From NCBI GenBank assembly GCA_040772685.1, contig JAXGXQ010000001.1, forward strand, positions 434,001 through 498,000: a stretch of 64,000 nucleotides of DNA, written 5' to 3'. This DNA comes from JAXGXQ01 sp040772685. Lineage in GTDB: Bacteria; Bacillota; Clostridia; Saccharofermentanales; UBA5734. Both the position numbers and the translations under genes were made by a program. The notes below the pieces were generated by a model. The model was not told the origin of the DNA. It worked only from the letters and a program-made list of their open reading frames with translations, and did not search any database. This document shows, piece by piece, positions 1 through 9,374 of the stretch; position 1 is the stretch's first letter, and each line of letters begins with the position of its first letter.

Positions 1-421
1 CCGGCAGTTCCCCGATAGCGGCACGAACAGCTGCTATGGTTTCCTTACGGTCAAGAATTTCGTCCGGCAAATCAGCCTCATCCGCGAATTGCTGAAACAA
101 TTCACCTTCAGCCGTTTCCAGCGGCTGGTTAAGCGAACGCTCCGGGTGTCGCTGGCGCCGACGCATTAAGTCATAGCAGGTATTGGCTGCTATGCGGTAA
201 AGCCAGGTATAAACAGCAGATTGTTGGCGAAAATTTGCGAAGGTTCTATAGGCTTTTAAAAATGTTTCCTGAACACAATCCTGAGCATCAGACTGATTAC
301 CCAGCATACTGAAACAAAGACCGTATAACGGGGCGCTGTAGCGCTCTGCCAGCTCAGCGAATGCTTCTTTGTCGCCGGCAGCTGCCCGGCGCAAGACCTG
401 TGCTTCTGGGTTGTCCAGCAC
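1..421 (-). CDS. ECF-type RNA polymerase sigma factor (partial, 3' end outside window)
   Basis: The minus strand codes for about 140 residues before running off the left edge. It starts at GTG 421-419, with a near-perfect AGGAGGAGGG ribosome binding site at 427-436. The visible part is sigma region 2: a helix-rich start, the core-binding DAQDCVQETFLKAYR stretch, then YTWLYRIAANTCYDLMRRR, the signature of region 2.3-2.4 in ECF factors. The linker and the first residues of region 4 follow (DEILDRKETIAAVRAAIGELP). ECF factors recruit core RNA polymerase to a small stress or envelope regulon and are commonly held by an anti-sigma factor encoded downstream; that gene would lie outside the window. 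A 12-bp motif repeated in tandem lies just upstream. The ECF family call is secure; the subgroup and regulon are unknown. Confidence 0.9.
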   Translation of the reverse strand, partial: MLDNPEAQVLRRAAAGDKEAFAELAERYSAPLYGLCFSMLGNQSDAQDCVQETFLKAYRTFANFRQQSAVYTWLYRIAANTCYDLMRRRQRHPERSLNQPLETAEGELFQQFADEADLPDEILDRKETIAAVRAAIGELP

Positions 422-440
422 CGGAACCCTCCTCCTGGTT

Positions 441-468
441 AGTTTTATAGCTTGAGTTTTATAGCTAT
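441..468. repeat. 14-nt tandem repeat upstream of the sigma gene
   Basis: Two consecutive copies of agttttatagct plus two spacer bases (441-454 and 455-468) match at 12 of 14 positions. They lie between the sigma factor ribosome binding site and an AT-rich stretch with a minus-strand TATAAT at 479-484. This could be an operator or leader element for the sigma gene; function is not shown. Confidence 0.6.
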
Positions 469-525
469 AGATTTAAGTATTATATCATAAAACAGCTTAC
501 TGTCCCGACAAGCCAAAGGCTATGC

Positions 526-531
526 TATAAT
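526..531 (+). promoter_or_regulatory. Candidate -10 element for the MFS gene
   Basis: A perfect TATAAT lies about 30 nt upstream of the ATG at 561. The best -35 candidate, CCGACA at 505-510, is weak and only 15 nt away, so the promoter is tentative. Confidence 0.4.
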
Positions 532-560
532 TTGCTGGATAATATCAGGTAAAGGTAATT

Positions 561-2087
561 ATGAGTAATTTATTCACAAGACTGCGGTTTAACCGGATTC
601 GCAGAAAAGCACGCCAGTCGGGTGACCCTGTACAGGCTTACGGTATTCTGCTGGACCAGGCAACTAAAAAAGACCTGGATCTAGCTATTGTCAGCGTTTT
701 CATCGGGTATCTTTTTACGGTTGTAACCGGATTCCCCGGTTCTTCCCCCTTGTTTACCGCCTACCTTAAGGATGTGCTCGGGCTTTCCAACAGTGCCTAT
801 GGGCTGGTTTTAACTGTACCTTACATTACTGTTCTGATTCAAATCCCCTATTCCTACTATGCCCGCTGCCACAACAACATCAAACCCATATTCATCTGTT
901 TTGCCTTGATTTCCAAGCTGATGTATCTGGTGCCGGCCTTTCTGCCGCTCCTGGTCAGCGACCCTGACCCCAGGCTTTCCACAATAATCATCGCGGGCAT
1001 GATGCTGGTGGCTTCAACCAGTAACTGGATAGCCGATTCCTCACTCAATACCTGGTTTGGTTCAATAATTCCAAATCAAATCAAAGGACGCTACCTCAGT
1101 ACGCGCCAGACTGTGTTTACAATAGCCGCCCTGATTTTCTCCGTCAGCCTCACGGTGCTTTTGCCGTTTCTGAATGATTATCCGGGCAAGTACACTCTCT
1201 TGTTTTCACTTGGAGTTGCCTTTGGCTGTATTGATATTCTGATCTTTTTCGGAATCAGGGCTCCATCAGATTGTGTAAATCCGTATTTTGTTGCCCCTGA
1301 TATGAAAGGCTCGTTCAATTTAACCCAGTTTCTCAAGCCGTTCCGCGACAAACGCTATCGTGATTACCTGCTTTTCGCCACTTCCTGGAGTTTTGCCATC
1401 AATCTGGCCGGACCATATTTTAATATTTATTTGTTAGAAGATATGCGCGCGCCGCTCGCAATGCAAACAATCCTGCAGCAGATAATCGGTTTTGTCGCCA
1501 CAATACTATTTATGCGCCGGATAGGCAGGCTTAACGATTCTTTTGGCTTCAAGCCGATTCTCCAGCTCTCCTGCATCGTGCAGGCAATTTCCCCACTGAC
1601 GTGGCTGTTCACAACACCGGCAAACTATGGAATTATTGGCATCAGCAACTTTTTTGCCGGGATTTTCGGTCCGGCAATTGATCTGGCAATTCTTAGCCTG
1701 GCAATTTTCCTGGCTCCAAATGAAGACAGAATCACTTATCTGGCTGGTAAAAATGTCACAACGGCATTACTGGGCTTCGTGCCCGCCACCATGCTGGGCG
1801 GCTTTCTTTCCGACAGTTTGCAGCCGGTCATCGCCAATGCTGATATCCACTTTTTTGCTGGCCACACCTTTACGGCATTCCATGTACTTGTGCTGCTCTC
1901 CGCCGGTTTGCGGGCATTTACAGCACTGGTTTTCCTGCCGCGCTTACGTGAAGCGGAAGACACAACAGGGATCAGCTTGACTTTGAAGGAAGTTGGTTCG
2001 ATGTTGAATTATAGAGTTCGCCGGAATTTAACATTTCAAAAACAGCGTGTACGCACAATCCGCCGCTGGCTTTTCAAAAGGAAATAG
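561..2087 (+). CDS. MFS-type membrane transporter
   Basis: A 508-residue protein with about 12 hydrophobic segments. The first begins near residue 43 (VSVFIGYLFTVVTGFPGSSPLFTAYL), and a longer cytoplasmic loop around residues 230-260 separates the two six-helix halves. The N-terminus (first 35 residues) and C-terminus (last 35) are strongly basic, which suggests cytoplasmic ends. This is typical of the major facilitator superfamily. No substrate-specific motif was recognised, so the cargo is unknown. It stands alone: the sigma gene diverges upstream, and the next operon converges with only 17 nt between the stop codons. A TATAAT at 526-531 suggests its own promoter. Fold confidence is good, function confidence low. 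Confidence 0.75.
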   Translation: MSNLFTRLRFNRIRRKARQSGDPVQAYGILLDQATKKDLDLAIVSVFIGYLFTVVTGFPGSSPLFTAYLKDVLGLSNSAYGLVLTVPYITVLIQIPYSYYARCHNNIKPIFICFALISKLMYLVPAFLPLLVSDPDPRLSTIIIAGMMLVASTSNWIADSSLNTWFGSIIPNQIKGRYLSTRQTVFTIAALIFSVSLTVLLPFLNDYPGKYTLLFSLGVAFGCIDILIFFGIRAPSDCVNPYFVAPDMKGSFNLTQFLKPFRDKRYRDYLLFATSWSFAINLAGPYFNIYLLEDMRAPLAMQTILQQIIGFVATILFMRRIGRLNDSFGFKPILQLSCIVQAISPLTWLFTTPANYGIIGISNFFAGIFGPAIDLAILSLAIFLAPNEDRITYLAGKNVTTALLGFVPATMLGGFLSDSLQPVIANADIHFFAGHTFTAFHVLVLLSAGLRAFTALVFLPRLREAEDTTGISLTLKEVGSMLNYRVRRNLTFQKQRVRTIRRWLFKRK

Positions 2088-2104
2088 AAAATTCTGATAA
2101 AAAA

Positions 2105-2602
2105 CTAGACGTTCTGTAAAATTCTTAAACGGCGGACAAAAGGCAGACTGACTAACCCCAGTGTGATACCGGCAATAGCTTGCAGAGAATTATACGGCAC
2201 AGCCGCCAAAGCTGTGCGGAAATCATAAATTATAGTTTCAAAAATCAAGTAGCCGCCAACCATGATCACTTCACAAATCGCGAAGAGAACTCCAGCGCCC
2301 ACTAAAGAAAGATTTGGGCGCTTTTTTATCACTAGCCCTGCCAGCAGGCCCATCGCGCCCTTAATGATAAAAGTTGCCGGGGCATACTGCCCGTAGGCGC
2401 CGATCAAGTCGGCCAGAGCCGAGCCGATTGCCGCACTTACACCTGCGAACGGCCCCAGGATTACAGCTGAAGCAAATATAGCCGCATCACCTAAATTAAT
2501 GTAGCCGATAAATGTGGGAATCTTAAGTATATAGGTTGCGAGCATTACCAGGGCTGAGATAACGCCGCCCAGTGCGATGGTACGAATTGAATCCGGTTTC
2601 AT
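2105..2602 (-). CDS. ECF transporter S component (substrate-binding membrane subunit)
   Basis: A 165-residue membrane protein with 5-6 hydrophobic helices and the pattern GYINLGDAAIFASAVILGP followed by a small-residue-rich GSALADLIGAYGQYAP stretch. This matches the ECF-type S-component family to which riboflavin and related vitamin transporters belong. S components bind a vitamin or metal and work with a shared EcfA/A'/T module encoded elsewhere. The start codon overlaps the stop of the upstream activase gene in an ATGA arrangement, so the two are co-transcribed and probably translationally coupled. The substrate is not evident; a cofactor related to the activase or its partner enzyme is possible but is only inference from position. 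Confidence 0.8.
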   Translation of the reverse strand: MKPDSIRTIALGGVISALVMLATYILKIPTFIGYINLGDAAIFASAVILGPFAGVSAAIGSALADLIGAYGQYAPATFIIKGAMGLLAGLVIKKRPNLSLVGAGVLFAICEVIMVGGYLIFETIIYDFRTALAAVPYNSLQAIAGITLGLVSLPFVRRLRILQNV

Positions 2603-5600
2603 TCTTTGCTCCTCTGTGCTGCTGCAGATGTTTTTTTGCTGCCTCGATTATAATATGAATGGTCCGACTTTGAAAGTTGCTTCAGTTGAGGATTTTGCCT
2701 GTCTGCCTCATGGTCAAACTTTAACACCTGATCCTGCTGTGAAGCCAGCTTCCCTGCCTCGTGATTATCAAAGGCAGACGCGACCATCAGTTTGATTCGA
2801 TTTAACTGATTAACCTCACTTGCTCCAGGATCGTAGTCGATTGCCACAATGTTGGCCTGTGGATAAAGGCGGCGCAGTTCTTTGATCATGCCTTTACCGG
2901 TGACATGGTTAGGCAGGCAGGCAAAAGGCTGGGCGCAGATTATATTAGGCACACCGTGCTCGATCATGTCTAGCATCTCACCTGTTAAATACCAGCCTTC
3001 ACCGCAGGCATTGCCCCGCGACAACACTTTTTCAGCGCGTGCGGCGGTGTGTTCGATCGGCTCCGGCAGAGGGAATTTCCCCTTGGTTTGAGCCAGAGCC
3101 CGCATAACCGGCCGGCGGTACCATTCCAGTAACCTCACAAGTGCCGTCGAAAGCAGCGGGTTTGATTTGGTGACACCGATGTTTTCACTGTTCCAGCGCA
3201 CGTTGGAAAAACTATAAAGAAAAAAGTCCAGCAAGCCGGAAAGATGCGCTTCGCAGCCCTCTGATTCGATTACTCGCACAGCGTCGTTATTGGCATCGGG
3301 ATGGAACTTAACCAGAATTTCGCCTGTAAGACCGACCCGTGGTTTGCGCGGAATCGGCCGCAGGGGCAGCGCGTCAAAATCGGCCGCTATCAGCTTAACC
3401 AGTTCCGGATAACGCAGGCGGCGACCCAGCTCAGGGACATCACCATCATTGGCGAAAAAAGATCTGCTGATTTTATCCCATTTATTGTACAATTCTGTAG
3501 CAGAACCAGTTTCTGCTTCGTACGGACGTACCCTCAACAAGACTGTTTGCAGCATGTCCCCGACGATCAGGCTTTGCACGACGTGGTGCAGCATTAAAGG
3601 CGTATATTTCACGCCGGGATTCGGCTCAATGTTGCTGGCGGAAAGCGCTACAACCGGTACCTGTGGGAAACCGGCGTCATGCAAAGCTTTACGCAGGAAA
3701 GCCACATAATTAGTGGCGCGGCACCCGCCGCCGGTTTGGGTGATGAATAACGACGTATTGTCTGGGTCGTAATTGCCGCTAAGCAGGGCATTGATCAACT
3801 GGCCGACAACAATTATCGTTGGGTAGCAGGCGTCGTTGTTAACAAACTTAAGTCCTGTTTCAATATCTTCAGGCGTTACCTTCTCCAGCACTTTGGCGTT
3901 ATAACCGTGCCGTTGCAGTACTTTCTCGAGCAGGCGGAACTGATAAGGAGCCATTTGCGGTGCCAGTATATTGTGAGCGGCTCTCATTTCCGGGGTAAAA
4001 ATTTTGCGTTGCAAAGTATATGTATGCTGAGGCCGGACTTTTTTGTTGTGACTGCGCGCGATCATTGATGCCTTCAGTGAGCGCAGACGGATTCGGGCAG
4101 CGCCCAGATTGCTGATTTCGTCAATTTTCAGCAAAGTATAGGTTTTGCCGCCGGCTTCGAGAATTTCTTGCACCTGGTCAGAGGTTACAGCATCCAATCC
4201 GCAGCCAAAAGAAGTCAATTGCACCAGCTCAAGCTCGTCCTGGGTTTTAACATATGCCGCTGCTTCATAAAGCGCGGAGTGGTAAACCCATTGATCAACC
4301 ACACGGATCGGCCGTTCCAACAGACCGTGGCCGGAGACGCTGGCAATAGTAAGTACTGCCAATCCCAGCGAGTTGATCATTTCTGGCACTCCATGGTGCA
4401 CTTCCGGGTCCAGATGATAAGGCCTGCCAGCTAGAACAATACCCTTTTGTCCGGTTTCATTCAGGTAGGCGACAGCCTCGGCACCCATCTGACGGACATC
4501 TGCAAGGTATTGCTCCTGCTCTGCGAAACCCAGAGTTAGAGCTTCCCGGCACATTTTCTCAGTCACGCCGTCAGCAGCGAATGTTTTTGCCAGCATGGCC
4601 GCCATCTTCCGGGGATTTGCCAGATTGAGGAAGGGATTCAAGTACTCGATTTCGCGCTCCCGCAACTGGTCGACATTTGTCCGGATGACCTCAGGATAAG
4701 ACGTTACAATCGGACAATTGAAATGGTTATTAGCCGCTTCAAAGTGCTTCTGTTCATGAGTAATATCCGGATAGAAGATTTTACGGATACCTTTATCGAT
4801 CAAATCAACTACATGGCCATGAGCCAGTTTGGCTGGATAACAGACGCTTTCGCTGGGGATAGTATCCATACCCTTTAAAAACATATTGTGGTCTGAACGG
4901 CCGGAAAGTACAACTCGATAGCCTAATTTAGTGAAAAAAGTAAACCAGAGCGGGTAGTTTTCATAAATATTCAGCACTCGCGGCAAGCCAATAGTTCCGC
5001 GCGTAGCTTCTTTCAGCGGCAGAGGTTTATATGAGAATAAGCGGCGGTAGCTGGAGTCGAATAAGTTTGGCAGGCGCTCTTCGGGTTTTTCCTGACCGGC
5101 ACCACGTTCGCAGCGGTTGCCGGAAATAAATGTACTGCCATCGCCAAAGCTGGCAACAGTAAGTTTGCACTGGTTGGAACAAAGCTTGCAGGCACGGGTT
5201 GTGCTGTCCATGCTGAAATCAGCCAGTTCGGCCGGGCTGAGAATGGCGCTGCGGCCGTATGTTAGTGGGTTATGTTGTGTAGAAGTTTCAGTTTTTTCAT
5301 TAACTTGTTTGCTGCCAATGCGCTGATGAGCGCGTTCGCGTGCGATCAAAGCCGCACCAAAAGCTCCCATGAGGCCGGCAATACTGGGCCGGATAACTTT
5401 GCGTCCGGAAACCAGCTCAAAGCAGCGCAGAATGGCATCGTTTAAGAACGTTCCGCCTTGCACGACAACATGTTCACCCATTTCATCCGGGTTTTTCAAC
5501 TTAATTACTTTATATAAGGCGTTTCGTACGACAGAATACGACAAACCGGCGGAAATTTCGCCAACAGTTGCCCCTTCTTTCTGAGCCTGTTTAACACGCG

Positions 5601-7068
5601 AATTCATAAATACAGTACAGCGCGTTCCCAGGTCTACCGGATTTTCTGCTGCCAGAGCTTCGAGCGAGAAATTATGCGCATCCATTGCCAAAGAAGAGGC
5701 AAATGTCGAAATGAAGGATCCACAACCCGAAGAACAGGCTTCATTGATCATGATACTGTCCAACACACCGTCGCGCACCCGCATGCACTTCATATCCTGG
5801 CCGCCGATATCAATTATAAAGCTGACATCCGGGCAGAATCGCGCAGCGGAGTAGTAATGGGCCATGGTTTCAATTTCGCCCTCGTCAATATGGAGCGCGG
5901 CTTTAATCAGAGCTTCACCATAACCAGTAACACAAGAACGCGCGATCCAAGCTGTTGCGGGCAATTGAGCATATAGTGTTTTCAGAATATTCAGGGCACT
6001 GTCAACAGGTGTGCCATGATTGCTGGCGTAATAGGTAAACACGATTTCACGCTTGTCGTTAATCAGAACCGCTTTAGTGGTTGTGCTGCCGGCGTCAATT
6101 CCCAGAAAACAAGGACCGCTCGTCTGGCTGATATCCATCAGTTCAACCATCGACTCTTCATGCCGCGCGATAAATTCCTGTTTCTCTTCCTTATTCTGGA
6201 ACAGCGGCCTGATCCGCACAATATCGTCATCTGTCCAGCTGGCAGATTTCAATTTTGAACAAATTTCGCTGAATAAGACAGTATCGGCATCAGCCAATAG
6301 TGCGGCACCTATGGCAACATAAAGCTGAGCATTATCGGGCGTGATAAAAGAATCTACTGACTCCGCCAGAGTACGTTCAAAAGCTTTACGCAGCTCGGGC
6401 ATAAAATGAAGCGGACCGCCCAGAAATATTACGTTGCCTTTAATAGGACGGCCACAGGCCAGGCCGGCAATACTCTGGTTAACCACAGCCTGCAGAACCG
6501 AGGCGGCAAGATCCTCCTTCGCAGCTCCGTCATTGATCAGAGGCTGAAGGTCACTTTTGGCGAAAACACCGCAACGAGAGGCAATGGGATAAACCGAACG
6601 GTAGTCTGCAGCAAGCTCGTTGAGGCCGGCAGCATCGGTTTGCAGTAACGAAGCCATCTGGTCAATAAAAGCACCTGTACCACCTGCACAAGTCCCATTC
6701 ATGCGCTGTTCAGGCACAGGGTGCAGGTAAGTGATTTTGGCGTCTTCCCCGCCCAGTTCAATAATCACGTCTGTTTCCGGGTTATAACGGCGGATCGCAG
6801 CCGTTTCGGCAATTACTTCCTGCACAAAAGGCAGGTCCAGCCAGCGGGAAACACTAAGGCCACCAGAACCTGTTACGCTTATCCGGGCTGAAACACCTGG
6901 AAAACTGTCGCTTAATTCCTGAAAAGCCTGCAGGAGTTCCCCGGCAATATCGGCATTATGGCGGCGATATTGCTGGTATATGATATTGTCACCTTCAAGC
7001 AGTACGATTTTTATGGTTGTCGAGCCTATATCGAGTCCGCACCGCAGAATCGCGGAACTTTTTGTCAT
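2599..7068 (-). CDS. Two-domain acyl-CoA dehydratase activase-like protein with fused dehydratase-related C-terminus
   Basis: A 1489-residue protein. Residues 10-260 and 320-580 are two successive BcrA/BadF-type ASKHA ATPase domains, each with a phosphate loop (DIGSTTIK near 13-20; GIDAGSTTTKAV near 323-334). Each also has a Cys-containing helix start that ligates the [4Fe-4S] cluster in single-domain activators (NGTCAGGTGAF near 124; NEACSSGCGSF near 442). A CKLCSNQC cluster follows near 627, then a long region resembling DUF2229 and the 2-hydroxyacyl-CoA dehydratase fold. Activators of this family drive ATP-dependent electron transfer to dehydratases or benzoyl-CoA reductases. The long fused form is common in Clostridia, but its physiological partner is undefined. 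It is followed by an overlapping ECF S component. Family confidence high, role low. Confidence 0.88.
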   Translation of the reverse strand: MTKSSAILRCGLDIGSTTIKIVLLEGDNIIYQQYRRHNADIAGELLQAFQELSDSFPGVSARISVTGSGGLSVSRWLDLPFVQEVIAETAAIRRYNPETDVIIELGGEDAKITYLHPVPEQRMNGTCAGGTGAFIDQMASLLQTDAAGLNELAADYRSVYPIASRCGVFAKSDLQPLINDGAAKEDLAASVLQAVVNQSIAGLACGRPIKGNVIFLGGPLHFMPELRKAFERTLAESVDSFITPDNAQLYVAIGAALLADADTVLFSEICSKLKSASWTDDDIVRIRPLFQNKEEKQEFIARHEESMVELMDISQTSGPCFLGIDAGSTTTKAVLINDKREIVFTYYASNHGTPVDSALNILKTLYAQLPATAWIARSCVTGYGEALIKAALHIDEGEIETMAHYYSAARFCPDVSFIIDIGGQDMKCMRVRDGVLDSIMINEACSSGCGSFISTFASSLAMDAHNFSLEALAAENPVDLGTRCTVFMNSRVKQAQKEGATVGEISAGLSYSVVRNALYKVIKLKNPDEMGEHVVVQGGTFLNDAILRCFELVSGRKVIRPSIAGLMGAFGAALIARERAHQRIGSKQVNEKTETSTQHNPLTYGRSAILSPAELADFSMDSTTRACKLCSNQCKLTVASFGDGSTFISGNRCERGAGQEKPEERLPNLFDSSYRRLFSYKPLPLKEATRGTIGLPRVLNIYENYPLWFTFFTKLGYRVVLSGRSDHNMFLKGMDTIPSESVCYPAKLAHGHVVDLIDKGIRKIFYPDITHEQKHFEAANNHFNCPIVTSYPEVIRTNVDQLREREIEYLNPFLNLANPRKMAAMLAKTFAADGVTEKMCREALTLGFAEQEQYLADVRQMGAEAVAYLNETGQKGIVLAGRPYHLDPEVHHGVPEMINSLGLAVLTIASVSGHGLLERPIRVVDQWVYHSALYEAAAYVKTQDELELVQLTSFGCGLDAVTSDQVQEILEAGGKTYTLLKIDEISNLGAARIRLRSLKASMIARSHNKKVRPQHTYTLQRKIFTPEMRAAHNILAPQMAPYQFRLLEKVLQRHGYNAKVLEKVTPEDIETGLKFVNNDACYPTIIVVGQLINALLSGNYDPDNTSLFITQTGGGCRATNYVAFLRKALHDAGFPQVPVVALSASNIEPNPGVKYTPLMLHHVVQSLIVGDMLQTVLLRVRPYEAETGSATELYNKWDKISRSFFANDGDVPELGRRLRYPELVKLIAADFDALPLRPIPRKPRVGLTGEILVKFHPDANNDAVRVIESEGCEAHLSGLLDFFLYSFSNVRWNSENIGVTKSNPLLSTALVRLLEWYRRPVMRALAQTKGKFPLPEPIEHTAARAEKVLSRGNACGEGWYLTGEMLDMIEHGVPNIICAQPFACLPNHVTGKGMIKELRRLYPQANIVAIDYDPGASEVNQLNRIKLMVASAFDNHEAGKLASQQDQVLKFDHEADRQNPQLKQLSKSDHSYYNRGSKKTSAAAQRSKE

Positions 7069-7266
7069 TGTTTCACCTGTTTTCCGTCAGTTCAAGCAAA
7101 AGCCATCGTCTGACAATTTACCCAAAAAGACACATTGAATTACATTTTAACACAGAATGACAACTACTTCTCTGTCAGGCAAATATTATTTTGAGGGCCA
7201 AAGTAAATTTTCAGTAAACATAAATGTGGCTCTCCGCTCAGGCAAAATGCTGTTCACGACAAATTA

Positions 7267-8076
7267 CTAACCTTTGATTTCTCTAAAACCCAGTAACCGC
7301 CTGGCATTCCCTGCCAGAATAGCCTCTTTTTCTGCAGCGCTTATTTCGAGCCTTTTAATCAGACCTGCTTCGAGCAGCGGCTGGCTCCAGGGGGCGTCGC
7401 TGCCGAATACTACTTTATCAGCGCCATGATTGCGGATAATTCTGGTCAGTTGCGGTATAAGTACCCTGCTGTGGCTATAAGACGTGTCAAGGTAGATGTC
7501 TTTGCCGACCAGCTCGCGTTCAACTTCTTCCCAGAGCATATAACCGCCAAGATGCGCCGCGATAACCGGAGCGCCGCCAAAATAAGGCAAAGCCCTGGCC
7601 AGAGAAGCTGGACGGCAATGACCGGGCAGATCGTAGCTGACATCAAGACCGGCATGGAACAAGGTCACAAAACCCATTTCCGCAATTTGGGTGTAAATTG
7701 GCAGCATGGCCGGGTCATCAACGTTAAAATGTTGATATTCCGGATGAAATTTTATGCCTGGAATTCCTGCGTCCTTTAGCTCCTGCAGTTGCTCTCTTAT
7801 TCGTTTTGAGCGAGGATGGATTGAACCAAAAAACTTTAGATCAGGTGAATTATTCTCAATTGCAAAACGATTGACCGATTCTTCCTGTGAAGGCTTCGCC
7901 GCAATTGTCAGCACTACTCCCTGCTTTATGCCGGCTTGTTGCAACAAGCTTCTTAAGCCGTTCATTGTGCCGTCAAAACAAGGTACCAGGCCGCCGCCAC
8001 TGTCTGAAAGCGACTTAAGCGCCCGAGGCGCGAGTTTGTCTGGAAAGGCATGTAGATGGATATCAATAATTGACAT
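7267..8076 (-). CDS. Amidohydrolase-family metal-dependent hydrolase
   Basis: About 269 residues when started at the Met of MSIIDIHLHAFPDKL. The HxH metal motif lies near residues 7-9, a conserved KFHPEYQ near 110, an AAHLGG near 175 and GSDAPWSQP near 232. These are the ligands of the TIM-barrel amidohydrolase-2 (TatD/ACMSD-like) group. An upstream in-frame extension reaches position 8184, but that would overlap the tRNA gene and its terminator, so it was rejected. Met codons at 8097 and 8106 are also possible starts, and no strong ribosome binding site decides between them. Stand-alone gene; substrate unknown. Confidence 0.75.
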   Translation of the reverse strand: MSIIDIHLHAFPDKLAPRALKSLSDSGGGLVPCFDGTMNGLRSLLQQAGIKQGVVLTIAAKPSQEESVNRFAIENNSPDLKFFGSIHPRSKRIREQLQELKDAGIPGIKFHPEYQHFNVDDPAMLPIYTQIAEMGFVTLFHAGLDVSYDLPGHCRPASLARALPYFGGAPVIAAHLGGYMLWEEVERELVGKDIYLDTSYSHSRVLIPQLTRIIRNHGADKVVFGSDAPWSQPLLEAGLIKRLEISAAEKEAILAGNARRLLGFREIKG

Positions 8077-8116
8077 TTCTGAATTCAAAAACCTCATCTT
8101 ACTCATAAATAATTTC

Positions 8117-8151
8117 AAAAAAAGGCGCGCCATTCTTACATAGCAGCGCCT
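8117..8151 (-). terminator. Rho-independent terminator of tRNA-Thr
   Basis: On the minus strand AGGCGC and GCGCCT pair across a 17-nt loop and are followed by seven T residues, 6 nt after the tRNA 3' CCA. It separates the tRNA from the hydrolase gene. Confidence 0.75.
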
Positions 8152-8156
8152 ATATT

Positions 8157-8231
8157 TGGAGCCGATGGTGGGAATCGAACCCACGACCTATTCATTACGA
8201 GTGAATTGCTCTACCTCTGAGCCACATCGGC
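8157..8231 (-). tRNA. tRNA-Thr (anticodon CGT)
   Basis: A complete cloverleaf can be drawn: acceptor stem GCCGATG/CATCGGC, D arm GCTC-AGAGGTA-GAGC, and anticodon stem ATTCA/TGAAT around loop CTCGTAA. The T arm is GTGGG-TTCGATT-CCCAC. The anticodon CGT reads ACG. The 3' CCA is encoded after a T discriminator base. Length is 75 nt including CCA, and a terminator follows directly. Confidence 0.95.
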
Positions 8232-8328
8232 AGGTAACAGCCTCTCTGCGGCGGCAACCGACCTGACTTATTTTACCAGAACAGCGCGCTTAGTCAACCG
8301 GAGAGCGGAAAGGATCCTGCCGGGAGGA

Positions 8329-9027
8329 TCAGGCGCAAAAGCCGCCCTCATTTTTTGCAATTATCTGAACAAATAATTTGGCTATTTCCGCGTCAAACTG
8401 GCTTCCTGCACCATGTTTTATAACATCAAGAGCAGCTGTTTTTCTTGTTGCCAAAGAATGCCTGCCTCTGTTCAGTACACGGTCGTAGGTTTCCGCTACT
8501 GAAATAATTCGCGACAACAAAGGAATCTGCTCACCTTTCAGTCCTCGCGGATAGCCGGTTCCGTCCCATCTTTCGTGATGACCGTAGACATATTCAGCCA
8601 AATCCAATGTATCATCAAAAAGACTTAAGATCCGATACCCCACAACCGAATGCTGATGCATTTTTTCAATCTCCTGGTCCAGATAATTATCCTTGACTAG
8701 TATTTCATCAGCCAGTGTGATTTTACCAATGTCGTGCAGATAACCCGCTCGCTTGAGTTTGCTGATTTCATTCTCAGGCAGTTGTAAAGCGATTCCAACA
8801 TCAGCGCATAATTCGCTAACGCAGATCGAATGCTGTTTTTCAATGGGGCTCTTCGCATGCAATGTCTCAATAATTGTATTAATTATATCTTGATTATAGG
8901 CTTTGCGATTCATCGCTTTGTCCTTATACATGGCATTTTCCGCGTTTGCCATGACCTCATCCAGCAGCTGCTCCGGTTCATATTTTGTATCCAGACCGAT
9001 AGCGATGCTGCACTTGATGGCCTCCAC
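8329..9027 (-). pseudogene. HD-GYP c-di-GMP phosphodiesterase domain (C-terminal piece of a split signalling gene)
   Basis: 232 residues; the same reading frame continues upstream to the frameshift at about 9083-9085. The start carries the end of a GGDEF domain (SIAIGLDTKYEPEQLLDEVMANAENAMY). An HD-GYP domain follows, with YLHDIGKITL and the signature HHERWDGTGYPRGLKGEQIP, the catalytic metal ligands and the GYP motif. HD-GYP proteins hydrolyse cyclic di-GMP. This is the last third of one gene whose middle (GGDEF) and first part (CACHE-HAMP-PAS) lie upstream in other frames. It may still be made as a separate protein from an internal start, but more likely the gene is broken or the sequence carries an error. 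Confidence 0.8.
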
Positions 9028-9085
9028 ATGAGCATCAGCAAACCGTGACTTGATCCTGGCAAGAATTTTTTCAGCGTTTTCCGGG

Positions 9086-9374
9086 TTGTTACGGGCAGCA
9101 GTATAATAAACTCATCACCACCCGTACGGGCAATTACATCATTCTGTCTGCATGCCTCCTGCAGGATTTCAGACGACTTCTTAATCAGTTCGTCACCTGC
9201 GGTATGACCGAATATATCGTTGGTCATCTTCAAGCCGTTTATATCAGCGAAGATTACTGACAACGGGAGATTATCCGGTATATCAATTTTCCCGCGGTTT
9301 TCCTCAAAACATCTTCTGTTGTGAAGGCCGGTCAGGCTGTCGTAACAATTCAGATAGTATATTTCAGCTTCTTC
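9086..9374 (-). pseudogene. GGDEF diguanylate cyclase domain (middle piece of the same split gene)
   Basis: Between the two frameshifts this frame reads YDSLTGLHNRR, then DINGLKMTNDIFGH and ARTGGDEFIILLP. The GGDEF active-site motif is intact, and a product-inhibition RxxD (RQND) lies ten residues before it. The frame is entered from the PAS piece by a missing A in the A-run at 9375-9380. It is left by a missing C in the C-run at 9083-9085; beyond that the frame turns to nonsense and stops at 8910. Restoring one base at each place yields a continuous PAS-GGDEF-HD-GYP protein, which shows the three open frames are one gene. Confidence 0.8.

Noticed and set aside
1627..1980. Second plus-strand open frame inside the MFS gene
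   Set aside because: Out-of-frame shadow with Trp/Cys-rich composition and no ribosome binding site.
8077..8184. Longer N-terminus of the amidohydrolase reaching 8184
   Set aside because: It would run through the tRNA-Thr terminator and into the tRNA gene; the family starts at the HxH-containing MSIIDIHLHAF.
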